Made by a program: the position numbers and the translations under genes. DNA of 64,000 nucleotides from Scybalousia_A sp045221575 (lineage in GTDB: Bacteria; Bacteroidota; Bacteroidia; Bacteroidales; P3), in NCBI GenBank assembly GCA_045221575.1, contig JBGUWU010000031.1, positions 62,001 through 126,000 of the forward strand, read 5' to 3'. Position 1 is the stretch's first letter. Each line of letters opens with the position of its first letter. Shown piece after piece: positions 42,534 to 52,283 of this stretch. The notes beneath the pieces are model-generated. The model was not told the DNA's origin and made no database searches. It saw only the letters and a list, made by a program, of their open reading frames with translations.

Positions 42534-43155
42534 TATTATTATTCATTTGTTTAGTTAGTTCTAATTTTAACTTCGTTATCAATAACCTATATATGTAAAA
42601 AACAAATAATCCTACAACAATGCCAACCAAAGAACCACATATAACATCTAAAGGATAATGAAAACCACAATAAACACGGGAATAACAAGTCAATAAAGCC
42701 CATAATAAAACTAAGACAATAAAGATTTTAAAATACTTTGTTTGTTTTCTTAATACTAAAAATGCAAAACTTATCACAGCAAAAATATTAGCGGCATGAG
42801 AAGAAACAAAGCCATACTTACCTCCTTTATACCAATCTATTAATTGCCAATGTTGAAGTTTTAATGTAACACTATCAACCAAAGCATGAGAAGGTCGCAA
42901 GCGTTGTATAACATCTTTAAAACAAATAACACTAATCCTATCTGCAAGTAAAATAGCAACAGCTATCAAAAGAACATAAATATACCAATACTTAAACTTC
43001 TTTTGCCAAATAATAAAAAAAGTAATCAAAACAACTATTACATCAATAAAAAGAGAATAAGAGAACAACGCCATAACCCAATCTGCAAAATCGCAACGAT
43101 GATGATTGATTAGATTAAACAACGCAGTATCCCAATGAAGTAATTTATCTAACAT
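42526..43155 (-). CDS. PAP2-family membrane phosphatase
   Basis: The 209-residue protein has about six membrane helices and the three PAP2 motifs: KDVIQRLRPSH, YGFVSSHAAN and SRVYCGFHYPLDV. This family removes phosphate from lipid phosphates such as undecaprenyl pyrophosphate or phosphatidylglycerophosphate. It starts 3 bp after obg and overlaps the flippase. A role in recycling a carrier lipid for the flippase is inference. Confidence 0.88.
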   Translation of the reverse strand: MLDKLLHWDTALFNLINHHRCDFADWVMALFSYSLFIDVIVVLITFFIIWQKKFKYWYIYVLLIAVAILLADRISVICFKDVIQRLRPSHALVDSVTLKLQHWQLIDWYKGGKYGFVSSHAANIFAVISFAFLVLRKQTKYFKIFIVLVLLWALLTCYSRVYCGFHYPLDVICGSLVGIVVGLFVFYIYRLLITKLKLELTKQMNNNNE

Positions 43156-43158
43156 TGA

Positions 43159-44148
43159 TTACATATTTAGTTTACTGTAAATTAAATCTTTCAATTCTGC
43201 AATACCCATACCAGAAACAGAAGAAATCATTATTGTATTTACATCCTTAGGTAAGGCCTTCTTAATCTTTATTTGAGTGTCTTTATCTATTATATCACAC
43301 TTAGTTATGGCAAGTATTTTATCTTTTTGCATTAGAAAAGGATTATATCTTTCCAACTCTCTAAGCAAGATATTATATTCTTTAATAACGTCTTCGGTTT
43401 CTGCAGATACCATAAACAAAAGAATAGAATTTCGTTCTATATGTCTTAAAAACCTAAGTCCTAAACCCTTTCCTTCTGATGCTCCTTCTATTATTCCAGG
43501 AATATCTGCCATAATAAAGCTCTTTTCATCTCTATATTTAACTATTCCAAGATTAGGCACTAAGGTTGTAAAAGGATAATCTGCTATTTGAGGTTTTGCT
43601 GCCGAAACGACAGAAAGTAAAGTGCTTTTACCAGCATTAGGAAATCCTACCAAGCCAACATCTGCTAAAATCTTTAATTCCATGATTACCCAGGCTTCAA
43701 TAGCTTCTTCTCCTGGTTGAGCAAAACGAGGAGTACGGAATGTTGAAGATTTAAAAAAGTCATTACCTTTTCCTCCTCTACCTCCTTTGAACAAGATAAC
43801 TTCTTGTCCATCGTCTGTCACCTCACAAAGAACATTTCCTGTTTCTGCATCTTTACATACTGTTCCTAATGGAACTTCTATTATACGATCTTTCCCATCT
43901 CTACCATGCATAAGTTTTTGACCACCATTTTCACCATCTTCTGCAAAAACATGCTTAGTATATTTTAAATGCAAAAGTGTCCATAGTTGCTTATTACCTT
44001 TAAGGATAATATGACCGCCTCTTCCTCCATCACCTCCATCTGGCCCTCCTTTAAAGTTCTTTGCTTCGTGCAACAAGTGCATACAACCTGCACCACCTTT
44101 GCCTGAACGACAAAAAATCTTTACGTAATCAACAAAATTACTTGTCAT
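43159..44148 (-). CDS. obg: GTPase Obg
   Basis: Obg binds the 50S ribosome and links growth to GTP/ppGpp. The 329-residue protein has the Gly-rich Obg fold in residues 1-158 (GGPDGGDGGRGG, FKGGRGGKGN) and a G domain with GFPNAGKSTLL near 166, DIPGIIEGASEGKGLG near 213, TKCD near 283. It lacks the C-terminal OCT domain, which is usual in Bacteroidota. Start is 4 bp after adk. Confidence 0.95.
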   Translation of the reverse strand: MTSNFVDYVKIFCRSGKGGAGCMHLLHEAKNFKGGPDGGDGGRGGHIILKGNKQLWTLLHLKYTKHVFAEDGENGGQKLMHGRDGKDRIIEVPLGTVCKDAETGNVLCEVTDDGQEVILFKGGRGGKGNDFFKSSTFRTPRFAQPGEEAIEAWVIMELKILADVGLVGFPNAGKSTLLSVVSAAKPQIADYPFTTLVPNLGIVKYRDEKSFIMADIPGIIEGASEGKGLGLRFLRHIERNSILLFMVSAETEDVIKEYNILLRELERYNPFLMQKDKILAITKCDIIDKDTQIKIKKALPKDVNTIMISSVSGMGIAELKDLIYSKLNM

Positions 44149-44152
44149 TTTA

Positions 44153-44725
44153 TTATAATTTATCTATTATAGAACAAATAGATTGAGATATTTTATTAAT
44201 ATCCGGATCTGAACCTTCGACAGCAAAATAAGAACCTCGTTTTTGTTTATAAAAATCTGTCAAAGGTTTTGTTTTTTGTTCATATTGTTGAAAACGTCCT
44301 CTAATAGTTTCTTCATTATCATCTTGTCTTCCTTCTATTTCAGCTCGTTTTAGAAGTCTATCCATTAATAATTCTGGTCTTACGTCTAATTCTATAACGG
44401 AAACCTGTCCTCTATTCAAGTCTTTAAGTATATTATCTAAAGCTTCTGCTTGTTTAACTGTACGAGGAAAACCATCTAAAAGAATATCCTGATCATTATG
44501 CTTAGTTATAAAGTCTCTAATCATACTTACTATTATATCATCAGAAACGAGCATACCTTTATTTATTATTTTCTCCGCTTCAAGACCAAGAGGAGTTTTA
44601 TTCTTTATTTCTTCTCTAAGTATTTCACCCGTAGAAATGTAAGCTAAATCATATTTTTCTCTTAAAATTTTACTTTGAGTACCTTTACCAGCACCAGGTG
44701 CTCCTAAAAGGATTATGTTTTTCAT
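44153..44725 (-). CDS. adk: Adenylate kinase
   Basis: Adk interconverts AMP + ATP and 2 ADP. The 190-residue protein has the P-loop GAPGAGKGTQ at 7-16, the AMP-binding STGEILREE near 31, and DGFPRTVKQAE near 84. The LID region is the short form without a zinc site. First gene of the operon that continues with obg. Confidence 0.95.
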   Translation of the reverse strand: MKNIILLGAPGAGKGTQSKILREKYDLAYISTGEILREEIKNKTPLGLEAEKIINKGMLVSDDIIVSMIRDFITKHNDQDILLDGFPRTVKQAEALDNILKDLNRGQVSVIELDVRPELLMDRLLKRAEIEGRQDDNEETIRGRFQQYEQKTKPLTDFYKQKRGSYFAVEGSDPDINKISQSICSIIDKL

Positions 44726-44773
44726 CTTATTATTTTTATTTTATTAATTGTTTTTATTATGTTTTATATCCTG

Positions 44774-44781
44774 CAAAATTA
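44774..44781 (-). promoter_or_regulatory. -7 box TAATTTTG for adk operon
   Basis: The minus strand reads TAATTTTG then CAGGAT, 48 bp upstream of the adk ATG. Confidence 0.55.
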
Positions 44782-44941
44782 TAAAATATTATTCAAATAG
44801 CAAGTTAATGAATTATTTTTATCAAGTTCTTTATTTTTCAAAAGAAGTATTATGTGTATAAAATCAAAAGAATATCATTGATTTCTTAATTCTAAAACAA
44901 AAAACCTAAATAATCTTAACCCTTATTTCACTTTATTTTAC

Positions 44942-44949
44942 TAAATTTG
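44942..44949 (+). promoter_or_regulatory. -7 box TAAATTTG for clpC
   Basis: TAAATTTG then CAGTC, 39 bp upstream of the clpC ATG. No HrcA/CIRCE-like inverted repeat was seen nearby. Confidence 0.55.
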
Positions 44950-44988
44950 CAGTCTAATTTATTTTATAAACATTTTTAGAAAAATTAT

Positions 44989-47553
44989 ATGTTAAAGAGT
45001 TTCACAAAGAATGCTCAAGAAGTAATGCAAAACTCAACCGATGAGGCTTCACGCCTTAGTTGTTTGAGAATAGAGACAGGACACATTATATTAGGAATGC
45101 TGAGAAACAAAGCTTGCACAGGTACTCAGGTTCTTTTGGATTTTATAGATAATATCGAAGAGTTTAAAACTCAAATAGAAGATGAGATAAAACAATATCA
45201 CTCTTCCTCTACAGTTGAAAACCAAAACAACACTCCTTTTTCAGAGACTGCTGCAATGGCTATCATGTTAGCAAGATTATCTACTAAAATTATTCGTTCT
45301 CAAAATATTGGTACAATACACTTGCTTTTGGGAATTTGCAAACTAAAAAGCTCTAAAGTTAAAGATATACTCGCTTCTTACAATATAACTTACGACACTG
45401 CTTTGGAACATTTTAAGGCCACTTCAGAAGCCAACGATAATTCTAACGAACCTGCTATTAAGAATAGTTTTGAGATTATTATTCCTGCCATAGGAGTTGC
45501 AGCCACATTTAGCGGAGAACAACTCTCTAACAATGCTTCTAAACAAGAAAAACAAGGAAGCAAACGCTCAAGAAAGAAAGAACAAGAACAAGAAGATACT
45601 CCTTATCTTGATAATTTTGGAAAAAATCTTACTGATATTGCAATCGATGGAGGTTTTGACCCTGTTGTTGGAAGAGAAAAAGAAATAGAACGCATCGTTC
45701 AAATACTTTCTCGTCGCAAGAAAAACAACCCTGTTCTTATAGGTGAGGCTGGTGTTGGTAAAAGTGCTATCATTGAAGGTATTGCTATAAAAATTGCGAA
45801 CAAAGACATACCTTATACTCTTATTAACAAAAAGCTTTATTCTTTAGACCTTGCTTCTGTTGTTGCAGGAACTAAATACAGAGGTCAATTTGAAGAACGC
45901 TTAAAAGGACTTATCTCCGAACTTCAACATCACCCTGAAATCATTATCTTCATTGATGAAATCCACACTATGATTGGTGCTGGTGGAGCAGAAGGTAGCT
46001 TAGATGCAAGCAATATCTTAAAACCAGCACTTGCAAGAGGAGAGATACAATGTATAGGTGCTACAACCTTAGAAGAATACCGCAAACACTTTGAAACCGA
46101 CAAAGCTCTTGACCGTCGTTTTCAAAAAGTTCAGATAGAACCAGAAACAATAGAAGAAAGCATTCTTATTCTCAACAATATAAAAACCAACTACGAAAAG
46201 TTTCATAAAGTCAAATACACAGATGAAGCAATTGAAGCTTGTGTAAGACTTGCAGAACGCTACATAACAGATCGTTATCTTCCAGACAAAGCCATAGATG
46301 TTATGGATGAAGCTGGAGCCAAAGCTCACGTAAAGAGCTTTGTCATTCCTACAGAGATAACTTCTTTGGAAAAAGAAATAGACAATATAAATAAAGAAAA
46401 GACTCTTCATGTTGAAAAACAAGAATACGAGAAAATTGAAGCTATTGATTATCGCTTAAACGAACTCAACAACGAGTTAAACGAACAAAAAAAGCAATGG
46501 AAGAAGAATTTGGAAGAAAACCCTATAGTCATCAATCAAGAAGACATCGCTACTATAATATCAAATATGACTGGAGTAGAAGTAAATAGAGTTTCTGAAA
46601 AAGAAACTGTTCGTCTTCTTGACATGGAAAATACTCTAAAGAAAAAGATTATAGGTCAAGACAATGCAATAACTAAAATTTCTAAAGCTATAAGACGTTC
46701 TCGTACAGGATTAAAAGATCCTAATCGTCCGATAGGTTCGTTTTTATTTGTTGGTGCTACTGGTGTTGGTAAAACATTCTTAGCAAAAACATTAGCAGAA
46801 TACTTATTTGATTCACAAAAGAATCTTATTCGTATTGATATGAGCGAATATATGGAAAAATTTGCTGTTTCTCGTCTTATTGGAGCGCCTCCAGGATACG
46901 TTGGTTATGATCAAGCAGGACAACTAACAGAACAAGTAAGACAACATCCATATTCTATCATTTTGTTTGACGAGATTGAAAAGGCACATAAAGACGTTTT
47001 CAATATCTTGCTACAAATCTTAGACGAAGGACATATTACCGATTCTCAAGGTAAAAAGGTTGATTTCAAGAATACTGTCATTATTATGACTTCTAACGTT
47101 GGATCACGAACCTTGCAAGACTTCGGCACAGGTGTTGGTTTTTCTACCGCTAATATAGAACAAAACATCAACAAACTCAGCCAAAATGTTATAGATAAAG
47201 ATATTCAAAAAACATTTGCACCTGAATTTTTAAACAGAATAGACGATATTATCTTTTTTAATTCTTTGTCTAACAACGAGCTGTTAAGTATTATTGATTT
47301 AGAACTAAACACCTTAAAGAAAAGACTAAAAACTTTGGGTTACTCTTTCTCTATCACTCAAGGAGCAAAACAGTATATCTTAGACTTAGATACTAAACGT
47401 GAGTTTGGAGCAAGACCTATCAAACGTGCTATTCAAAAAGAGATAGAAGATCCATTGGCTGAATTATTGTTAGAAAATAAAGAAGAGAAAAAGAATATAG
47501 AAATTAAACTGCAACAAGGCAAAGAAAAAGGATTGAAATTTGTCTTTGAATAA
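44989..47553 (+). CDS. clpC: ClpC-type AAA+ unfoldase
   Basis: The 854-residue protein has an N-terminal Clp_N domain (1-150), an acidic/basic linker (residues 180-205), a first AAA+ module with Walker A GEAGVGKSA near 252, a short coiled middle domain (430-490) and a second AAA+ module with GATGVGKTF near 588. The tripeptide VGF in FGTGVGFST near residue 715 sits where ClpA has IGL, the ClpP-docking loop, so this is a protease partner rather than ClpB. The middle domain is short, also unlike ClpB. mlaE-like follows by 12 bp. Confidence 0.92.
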   Translation: MLKSFTKNAQEVMQNSTDEASRLSCLRIETGHIILGMLRNKACTGTQVLLDFIDNIEEFKTQIEDEIKQYHSSSTVENQNNTPFSETAAMAIMLARLSTKIIRSQNIGTIHLLLGICKLKSSKVKDILASYNITYDTALEHFKATSEANDNSNEPAIKNSFEIIIPAIGVAATFSGEQLSNNASKQEKQGSKRSRKKEQEQEDTPYLDNFGKNLTDIAIDGGFDPVVGREKEIERIVQILSRRKKNNPVLIGEAGVGKSAIIEGIAIKIANKDIPYTLINKKLYSLDLASVVAGTKYRGQFEERLKGLISELQHHPEIIIFIDEIHTMIGAGGAEGSLDASNILKPALARGEIQCIGATTLEEYRKHFETDKALDRRFQKVQIEPETIEESILILNNIKTNYEKFHKVKYTDEAIEACVRLAERYITDRYLPDKAIDVMDEAGAKAHVKSFVIPTEITSLEKEIDNINKEKTLHVEKQEYEKIEAIDYRLNELNNELNEQKKQWKKNLEENPIVINQEDIATIISNMTGVEVNRVSEKETVRLLDMENTLKKKIIGQDNAITKISKAIRRSRTGLKDPNRPIGSFLFVGATGVGKTFLAKTLAEYLFDSQKNLIRIDMSEYMEKFAVSRLIGAPPGYVGYDQAGQLTEQVRQHPYSIILFDEIEKAHKDVFNILLQILDEGHITDSQGKKVDFKNTVIIMTSNVGSRTLQDFGTGVGFSTANIEQNINKLSQNVIDKDIQKTFAPEFLNRIDDIIFFNSLSNNELLSIIDLELNTLKKRLKTLGYSFSITQGAKQYILDLDTKREFGARPIKRAIQKEIEDPLAELLLENKEEKKNIEIKLQQGKEKGLKFVFE

Positions 47554-47565
47554 AATACTTATCAA

Positions 47566-48315
47566 GTGAAAAGGATTATCAATTTTCTTAGAGAGCTTGG
47601 AGCCTATGTGCTTTTAATGAGAGAAGCGTTTAAAAGACCTCAAAATAACAAAGTATTCTTTCGCAGAATGCTTTTTGAAATGAAAGCTTTAGGCATTGAT
47701 TCTATAGTTATTGTACTTATTATTAGTATCTTTGTTGGCGCTGCAATAGTAATTCAATTACTTTTAAATGTTAATGGTCCTATGTACCCTAATTGGGTAT
47801 ATGGTTTTGCTGCACGAAAAGCTATTATTCTTGAACTTGCTCCCACCATCATCTCTCTTATTCTTGCTGGCAAATGTGCTTCAAGAATAACTTCAGAAAT
47901 TGGCACCCAAAAAATAACAGAACAAATTGATGCATTAGAAGTAATGGGAGTAAATACAGCATCCTATCTTATACTTCCTAAAATAGTAGCCTGTTTATTA
48001 TTTTTCCCTTTATTGATGGTTATGAGTTTGTTTTCTGCTATAGTTGGTGGATTATTAGGTGCAATGCCTATGGGTATCATAACTATTTTTGAATACAATG
48101 AAGGCTTACGTTTGGATTTCCATACAACAGAAATAATCTATGCAATGGTAAAAGCAACAATTAATGCTTTAATCATTTCTTCCATCGCTTGTTACAGAGG
48201 TTACACACTAAAAGGAGGAAGTGTTGAAGTTGGACATGAGAGTACTAAAGCCATAGTTCAAAGTAGTATAGCTATAATGATATTTAACTTATTGATAACC
48301 TCATTGTTTAATTAA
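47566..48315 (+). CDS. mlaE: MlaE-like ABC transporter permease
   Basis: The start codon appears to be GTG. The 249-residue protein has about five membrane helices and the MlaE pattern: FVGAAIVIQLLLNV, LAPTIISLILAGKCASRITSEIGT-type loop (key ARITSEIG-like SRITSEIG), EVMGVNTASYLILPK. It would form the membrane part of a phospholipid-moving ABC system with the next gene. The substrate-binding MCE protein (MlaD) usually follows mlaF, but is not here. Confidence 0.88.
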   Translation: MKRIINFLRELGAYVLLMREAFKRPQNNKVFFRRMLFEMKALGIDSIVIVLIISIFVGAAIVIQLLLNVNGPMYPNWVYGFAARKAIILELAPTIISLILAGKCASRITSEIGTQKITEQIDALEVMGVNTASYLILPKIVACLLFFPLLMVMSLFSAIVGGLLGAMPMGIITIFEYNEGLRLDFHTTEIIYAMVKATINALIISSIACYRGYTLKGGSVEVGHESTKAIVQSSIAIMIFNLLITSLFN

Positions 48316-48320
48316 AAAAG

Positions 48321-49073
48321 ATGATTAAAGTATCGCATATAAGTAAATATTTTGGAGAAAAAAAAGTTTTAAACGACATTAACACTGAGTTTCTACCAGG
48401 TAAATGCAATCTAACAATTGGTAAATCAGGAAGTGGTAAGACTGTTCTTTTGCGTACCATAGCTGGATTATACCAACCTGAAGAGGGATTTGTATCTTAT
48501 GATGATAGAATCTTTGCACACATGACCAGAGAACAAAAGATTGAACTAAGAAAAGATATTGGGTTTATCTTTCAAGAAGGTGCTTTATTTGATTCTATGA
48601 ATGTTGAAGAGAATATTATGTTTCCTTTGCGTATGTTTACAAATAAACGTCGTAAAGAAATGGTTTCTCGTGTCAATTATTGTCTTGAACGTGTTAATCT
48701 TAAAGAAATCAATAAAATGTTTCCCTCAGAACTATCTGGAGGCATGAGAAAACGTGTTGCTATTGCTCGTGCTATTGCTGCACAACCTAAGTATCTGTTT
48801 TGTGATGAACCTAACTCAGGTTTAGACCCTATAACTTCCATACTTATAGATAAACTTATCATGGATATAACACACGAATTTAATATGACAACCATAGTTA
48901 ATACTCATGATATGAACTCTGTTATGGAAATTGGAGAAAATATTATTTTTATTAACGAAGGTAAATTATGGTGGCAAGGTAATAATGACAACGTGTTAAA
49001 AACCGACAACAAAGAACTTAACGACTTTATCTTCTGTTCTGCTCTTACTCGTAAGATAAAAGAAAATATATAA
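48321..49073 (+). CDS. mlaF: MlaF-like ABC transporter ATPase
   Basis: The 250-residue ATPase has Walker A GKSGSGKTVL near residue 36, Q-loop FIFQEGALFDSM near 83, signature ELSGGMRKRVAIARA near 138 and Walker B LFCDEPNSGLDP near 158. The Q-loop GALFDSM wording is typical of the Mla/Ttg2A ATPases. It starts 5 bp after mlaE. Confidence 0.9.
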   Translation: MIKVSHISKYFGEKKVLNDINTEFLPGKCNLTIGKSGSGKTVLLRTIAGLYQPEEGFVSYDDRIFAHMTREQKIELRKDIGFIFQEGALFDSMNVEENIMFPLRMFTNKRRKEMVSRVNYCLERVNLKEINKMFPSELSGGMRKRVAIARAIAAQPKYLFCDEPNSGLDPITSILIDKLIMDITHEFNMTTIVNTHDMNSVMEIGENIIFINEGKLWWQGNNDNVLKTDNKELNDFIFCSALTRKIKENI

Positions 49074-49124
49074 CCACAAAGAATAAACATACCTTATTAT
49101 ATATAAGGAAAAATATATGAGATT

Positions 49125-51209
49125 ATGAATTTTTTATCAAATAAAAGACAGTTACGCATCTACATCAATCGTAGTTTTCAGGTTTTGCTGATTGCTGCCT
49201 TGATAGTATTAATAACTCCTACTAAATCATCGTTCAAGTACGAGTTTCAACAAGGGCATTATTGGAAACATGAAAATTTAGTTGCTCCCTTTGACTTTGC
49301 TATAAAAAAGAGCAACAAAGAATTATCTCAAGAAAAAGAAGAACTAATTGAAAATAAGAAATTTTACTTTGACTTTAATAAAGATATTACTTCTAAAATT
49401 ATATCTGAAATTCACTTCAATATAAAAGCAAAATGCAATCAAAAAAACATTCCAAACAACGTTTGCGAAAACATCATCTACAAAATTGATAACATTTTAG
49501 ACAAAATACTCACTCACGGAATTATCTCCAAAAATGCAAAGAATACTATTGGAAAGAATTCCGACATCGTACTTATCAATCAAAACATTGCACAAGAACA
49601 TCAAATAGAAGAATTCTATACAATTAACGACATAGAAGAAATTGTTCATTCTTCATTAAAGCCTTACTTTAACAACAAAATAAAAGATTATGATTTTATA
49701 GCCGATGTAATAATTAAAGCACTTACACCAAACATTATCTTCAACAAACAAAAGACAGATGAAATACTTAACTCTACACTAAAAGATATATCCGAAGTAA
49801 AAGGTCTTATCTCCAAAAATGAAGTCATCATTTCAAAAGGTGAATTAATCACCGAAGAAAAGTATCAAATACTTTCATCTCTCAAAGAAGAGTACGAAGG
49901 AGTTGAAAAAAAAGGAGTCAGTACTGTTCTTCCTAATTTCGGACAATACCTTTTGATTGTTATTGCCTTAGGTGCTATGACTTTATTTGTCTATAATACA
50001 GATAAAAGTATCTTTTTAAATAACAAAAAAATATTACTTATCTACACTGTCATACTACTAATGATTGCAATGACTATGCTTGTGCTTCATTTCAAACCTG
50101 AGTTCTTGTTTGTTGTGCCTATCTGTTTAGCGCCTATACTTATTAGGACCTTTTTTGATACTAAGGTTTCTTTATATGTATTTTTAGTTTCTATAATCAT
50201 TATCGGTTTCTCTGTACCAAATAGCTTTGAATTTATTTTCTATCAATTAATTGTTGGAATGATGGCAATACTAAGTGTAGAACGTTTGGAAAAAAGATCA
50301 GAGTTTTTTAACACCTCTTGGATTGTATTCCTAACCTACTCTATCATTTACATTGCAATGAATTTTATTCAAAATGCGGATATAAAACAATTAGACATCA
50401 ACCGCTTCATCTTCTTTGCAAGCAATGCTATATTCCTTTTATTTGCATTTCCTATAGTCTTTATTTTAGAAAAAATGTTTGGACTTGTTAGTGAGATGTC
50501 GTTAATGGAATACTGTAATACTAATACTAAGATACTTAGGGAATTATCTACAAAAGCACCTGGAACATTCCAACATAGTATTCAAGTCGCTAATATTGCT
50601 GAAGAAGTAATTCATCAAATAGGTGGCAACTCTCTATTAATAAGAGCAGGAAGTTTACATCATGATATAGGAAAAATAATGAATCCTGTGTGTTTTATAG
50701 AAAATCAAGCTTCAGGTGTAAATCCGCTTAATGATATGACTAACGAAGAAAGTTCTCAAACCATTGTTTCTCACGTTGCTAATGGCATTAAACTTGCTCA
50801 TAAATATTCTCTTCCAGAACCTATTATTGACTTTATACGCACACATCACGGCACTTCTGCTACAAAGTATTTCTATAATAAAGAAGTGAATGAAAATCCT
50901 GATAAAGAAATAGATATAAGTCTTTTCTCATATAAAGGACCTCGTCCATTCTCTAAAGAAACAGCTGTTTTAATGATGGTTGATAGTGTAGAAGCTGCTT
51001 CTCGTTCATTAAAAGAACATTCTGAAGAAAGTATTTCTCGTCTTGTAGAATCTATTGTTGATAGTCAAATTGCAGATAAACAATATGATGATGCAGAAAT
51101 CACCCTTTCAGATATAAACAAGATAAAAAAAATACTTAAACGCAAGCTACAAAGTATCTATCACGTAAGAATAGCTTATCCTGTCAATAAGAAGGAAATA
51201 AGAAATTAA
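49125..51209 (+). CDS. PgpH-like 7TM-HD phosphodiesterase
   Basis: The 694-residue protein has one N-terminal helix, an extracytoplasmic 7TMR-HDED-type domain (to about residue 275), seven membrane helices (about 280-450) and a cytoplasmic HD domain with FQHSIQVANIAEEV near 482, the metal-binding HHDIGKIMNP (His513, Asp514) and THHGTSATKYF near 569. Relatives (PgpH) hydrolyse cyclic di-AMP. It follows mlaF by 51 bp. Confidence 0.9.
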   Translation: MNFLSNKRQLRIYINRSFQVLLIAALIVLITPTKSSFKYEFQQGHYWKHENLVAPFDFAIKKSNKELSQEKEELIENKKFYFDFNKDITSKIISEIHFNIKAKCNQKNIPNNVCENIIYKIDNILDKILTHGIISKNAKNTIGKNSDIVLINQNIAQEHQIEEFYTINDIEEIVHSSLKPYFNNKIKDYDFIADVIIKALTPNIIFNKQKTDEILNSTLKDISEVKGLISKNEVIISKGELITEEKYQILSSLKEEYEGVEKKGVSTVLPNFGQYLLIVIALGAMTLFVYNTDKSIFLNNKKILLIYTVILLMIAMTMLVLHFKPEFLFVVPICLAPILIRTFFDTKVSLYVFLVSIIIIGFSVPNSFEFIFYQLIVGMMAILSVERLEKRSEFFNTSWIVFLTYSIIYIAMNFIQNADIKQLDINRFIFFASNAIFLLFAFPIVFILEKMFGLVSEMSLMEYCNTNTKILRELSTKAPGTFQHSIQVANIAEEVIHQIGGNSLLIRAGSLHHDIGKIMNPVCFIENQASGVNPLNDMTNEESSQTIVSHVANGIKLAHKYSLPEPIIDFIRTHHGTSATKYFYNKEVNENPDKEIDISLFSYKGPRPFSKETAVLMMVDSVEAASRSLKEHSEESISRLVESIVDSQIADKQYDDAEITLSDINKIKKILKRKLQSIYHVRIAYPVNKKEIRN

Positions 51210-51220
51210 AAAAGAAAATT

Positions 51221-51943
51221 ATGCAAGGAATGATTTTTTGTGCAGGTTTAGGAACAAGGTTATACCCTTTAACTAAAGATAAACCCAAAGCATTGATTTG
51301 CGTTAATGGTATTACACTTTTAGAACTTGTTATTAATAAATTCATTAAATACAATATATCCCCTATAATTATCAATGTACATCATTTCTCTAAACAAATA
51401 ATTGATTTCATAGATAACAAAAAATTTGATACACAGATAATCATTTCAGATGAAAGCCAAGAACTACTTGACACTGGTGGTGGTTTGCTTAAAGCATACA
51501 ACGATAAACTATTTAATAATAAGGAAGATATACTTCTTTATAACGTAGATATTCTTTCCGACTTAGACCTTAATAAAGTAACAGATTATCACAAAAGAAA
51601 TAAAAACCTCGCTACTCTTTGCGTAAAAAATAGAGAAACAAAACGTTACCTCTTATTTGATAATGATAACAACCTCTGTGGAAGAACAAATCTCAACACC
51701 TCTCAAACGACAATAACTCGCAACTGTAATCCTCTTATTTCTTTAGCTTTTAGTGGAATACACATTATAACTCCACAATTAATTGAGAAATTTGAACAAA
51801 AAGGTAAATTTTCCATAATAGAAGCCTATCTTTCTCTATCTAAATCATATAATATCAAAGCATTTAAAGAAGAAAATACTCAATGGTTTGATGTTGGAAA
51901 ATTAGAAACACTCAACTCCATACAAAAAATCAAATCTTTTTAG
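51221..51943 (+). CDS. Sugar-1-phosphate nucleotidyltransferase (MurU/RmlA-like)
   Basis: The 240-residue enzyme has the nucleotidyltransferase P-loop FCAGLGTRLYPLTKDKPKAL at residues 6-25 (key GxGTRLxPLT and KPKAL), DTGGGLLKAY near 87, and the metal site YNVDILSD near 107. Closest pattern is the MurU/GMPP type without a C-terminal hexapeptide domain. MurU makes UDP-MurNAc in peptidoglycan recycling, which would fit a cell-wall role, but the sugar is unproven. Gap of 11 bp from the PgpH-like gene. Confidence 0.8.
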   Translation: MQGMIFCAGLGTRLYPLTKDKPKALICVNGITLLELVINKFIKYNISPIIINVHHFSKQIIDFIDNKKFDTQIIISDESQELLDTGGGLLKAYNDKLFNNKEDILLYNVDILSDLDLNKVTDYHKRNKNLATLCVKNRETKRYLLFDNDNNLCGRTNLNTSQTTITRNCNPLISLAFSGIHIITPQLIEKFEQKGKFSIIEAYLSLSKSYNIKAFKEENTQWFDVGKLETLNSIQKIKSF

Positions 51944-51960
51944 TATAAAAATTTGATTTT

Positions 51961-51974
51961 AGTTAACGTTAACT
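51961..51974. other. 14-bp perfect palindrome
   Basis: AGTTAACGTTAACT is its own reverse complement. It lies 18 bp after the nucleotidyltransferase stop in a 340-bp convergent gap, with no gene to regulate on either side. Confidence 0.5.
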
Positions 51975-52034
51975 CGGTATAAGCAGGTGAAATATTTCTA
52001 ATTGATTAATAGTTTTTGATTATTGTAAAAAAAT

Positions 52035-52123
52035 ATCAAGATTTTGTAAAATAAGTCTTGATCTTTTTGAAATAAGTTTTGATCTTTTCGTAACAAGTTT
52101 TGATGTTTTTTCTTATACATCAA
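52035..52123. repeat. 21-bp periodic intergenic repeat, locus F
   Basis: TTGAT cores at 52058, 52079 and 52100 are exactly 21 bp apart (units of the AAATAAGTTTTGATCTTTT kind). ATCAAGA at 52035 is inverted relative to TCTTGAT at 52056, and TTGATGT at 52100 pairs with ACATCAA at 52117. It lies in the 340-bp convergent gap between the nucleotidyltransferase and fba. Confidence 0.75.
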
Positions 52124-52221
52124 AAGCCTCTAAAGAATCACTAATGCTCTCATATAGAAAAGTTATGTATGCGAAATATTTTTATTCCTCATTATAAATA
52201 TTTAAACCTTAAAATATAGAT

Positions 52222-52261
52222 AAAAAAAAGTTCAACAACATTTTTTGTAGTTGTTGAACTT
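52222..52261 (-). terminator. Terminator after fba
   Basis: AAGTTCAACAAC at 52228-52239 and GTTGTTGAACTT at 52250-52261 form a perfect 12-bp stem; on the minus strand a run of T follows. Confidence 0.9.
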
Positions 52262-52283
52262 AAAAATTAAAAATTTCCTATTG

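Noticed and set aside
44726..44988. CIRCE-like or other heat-shock operator upstream of clpC
   Set aside because: No inverted repeat of the needed size was seen; only divergent -7 boxes are supported.
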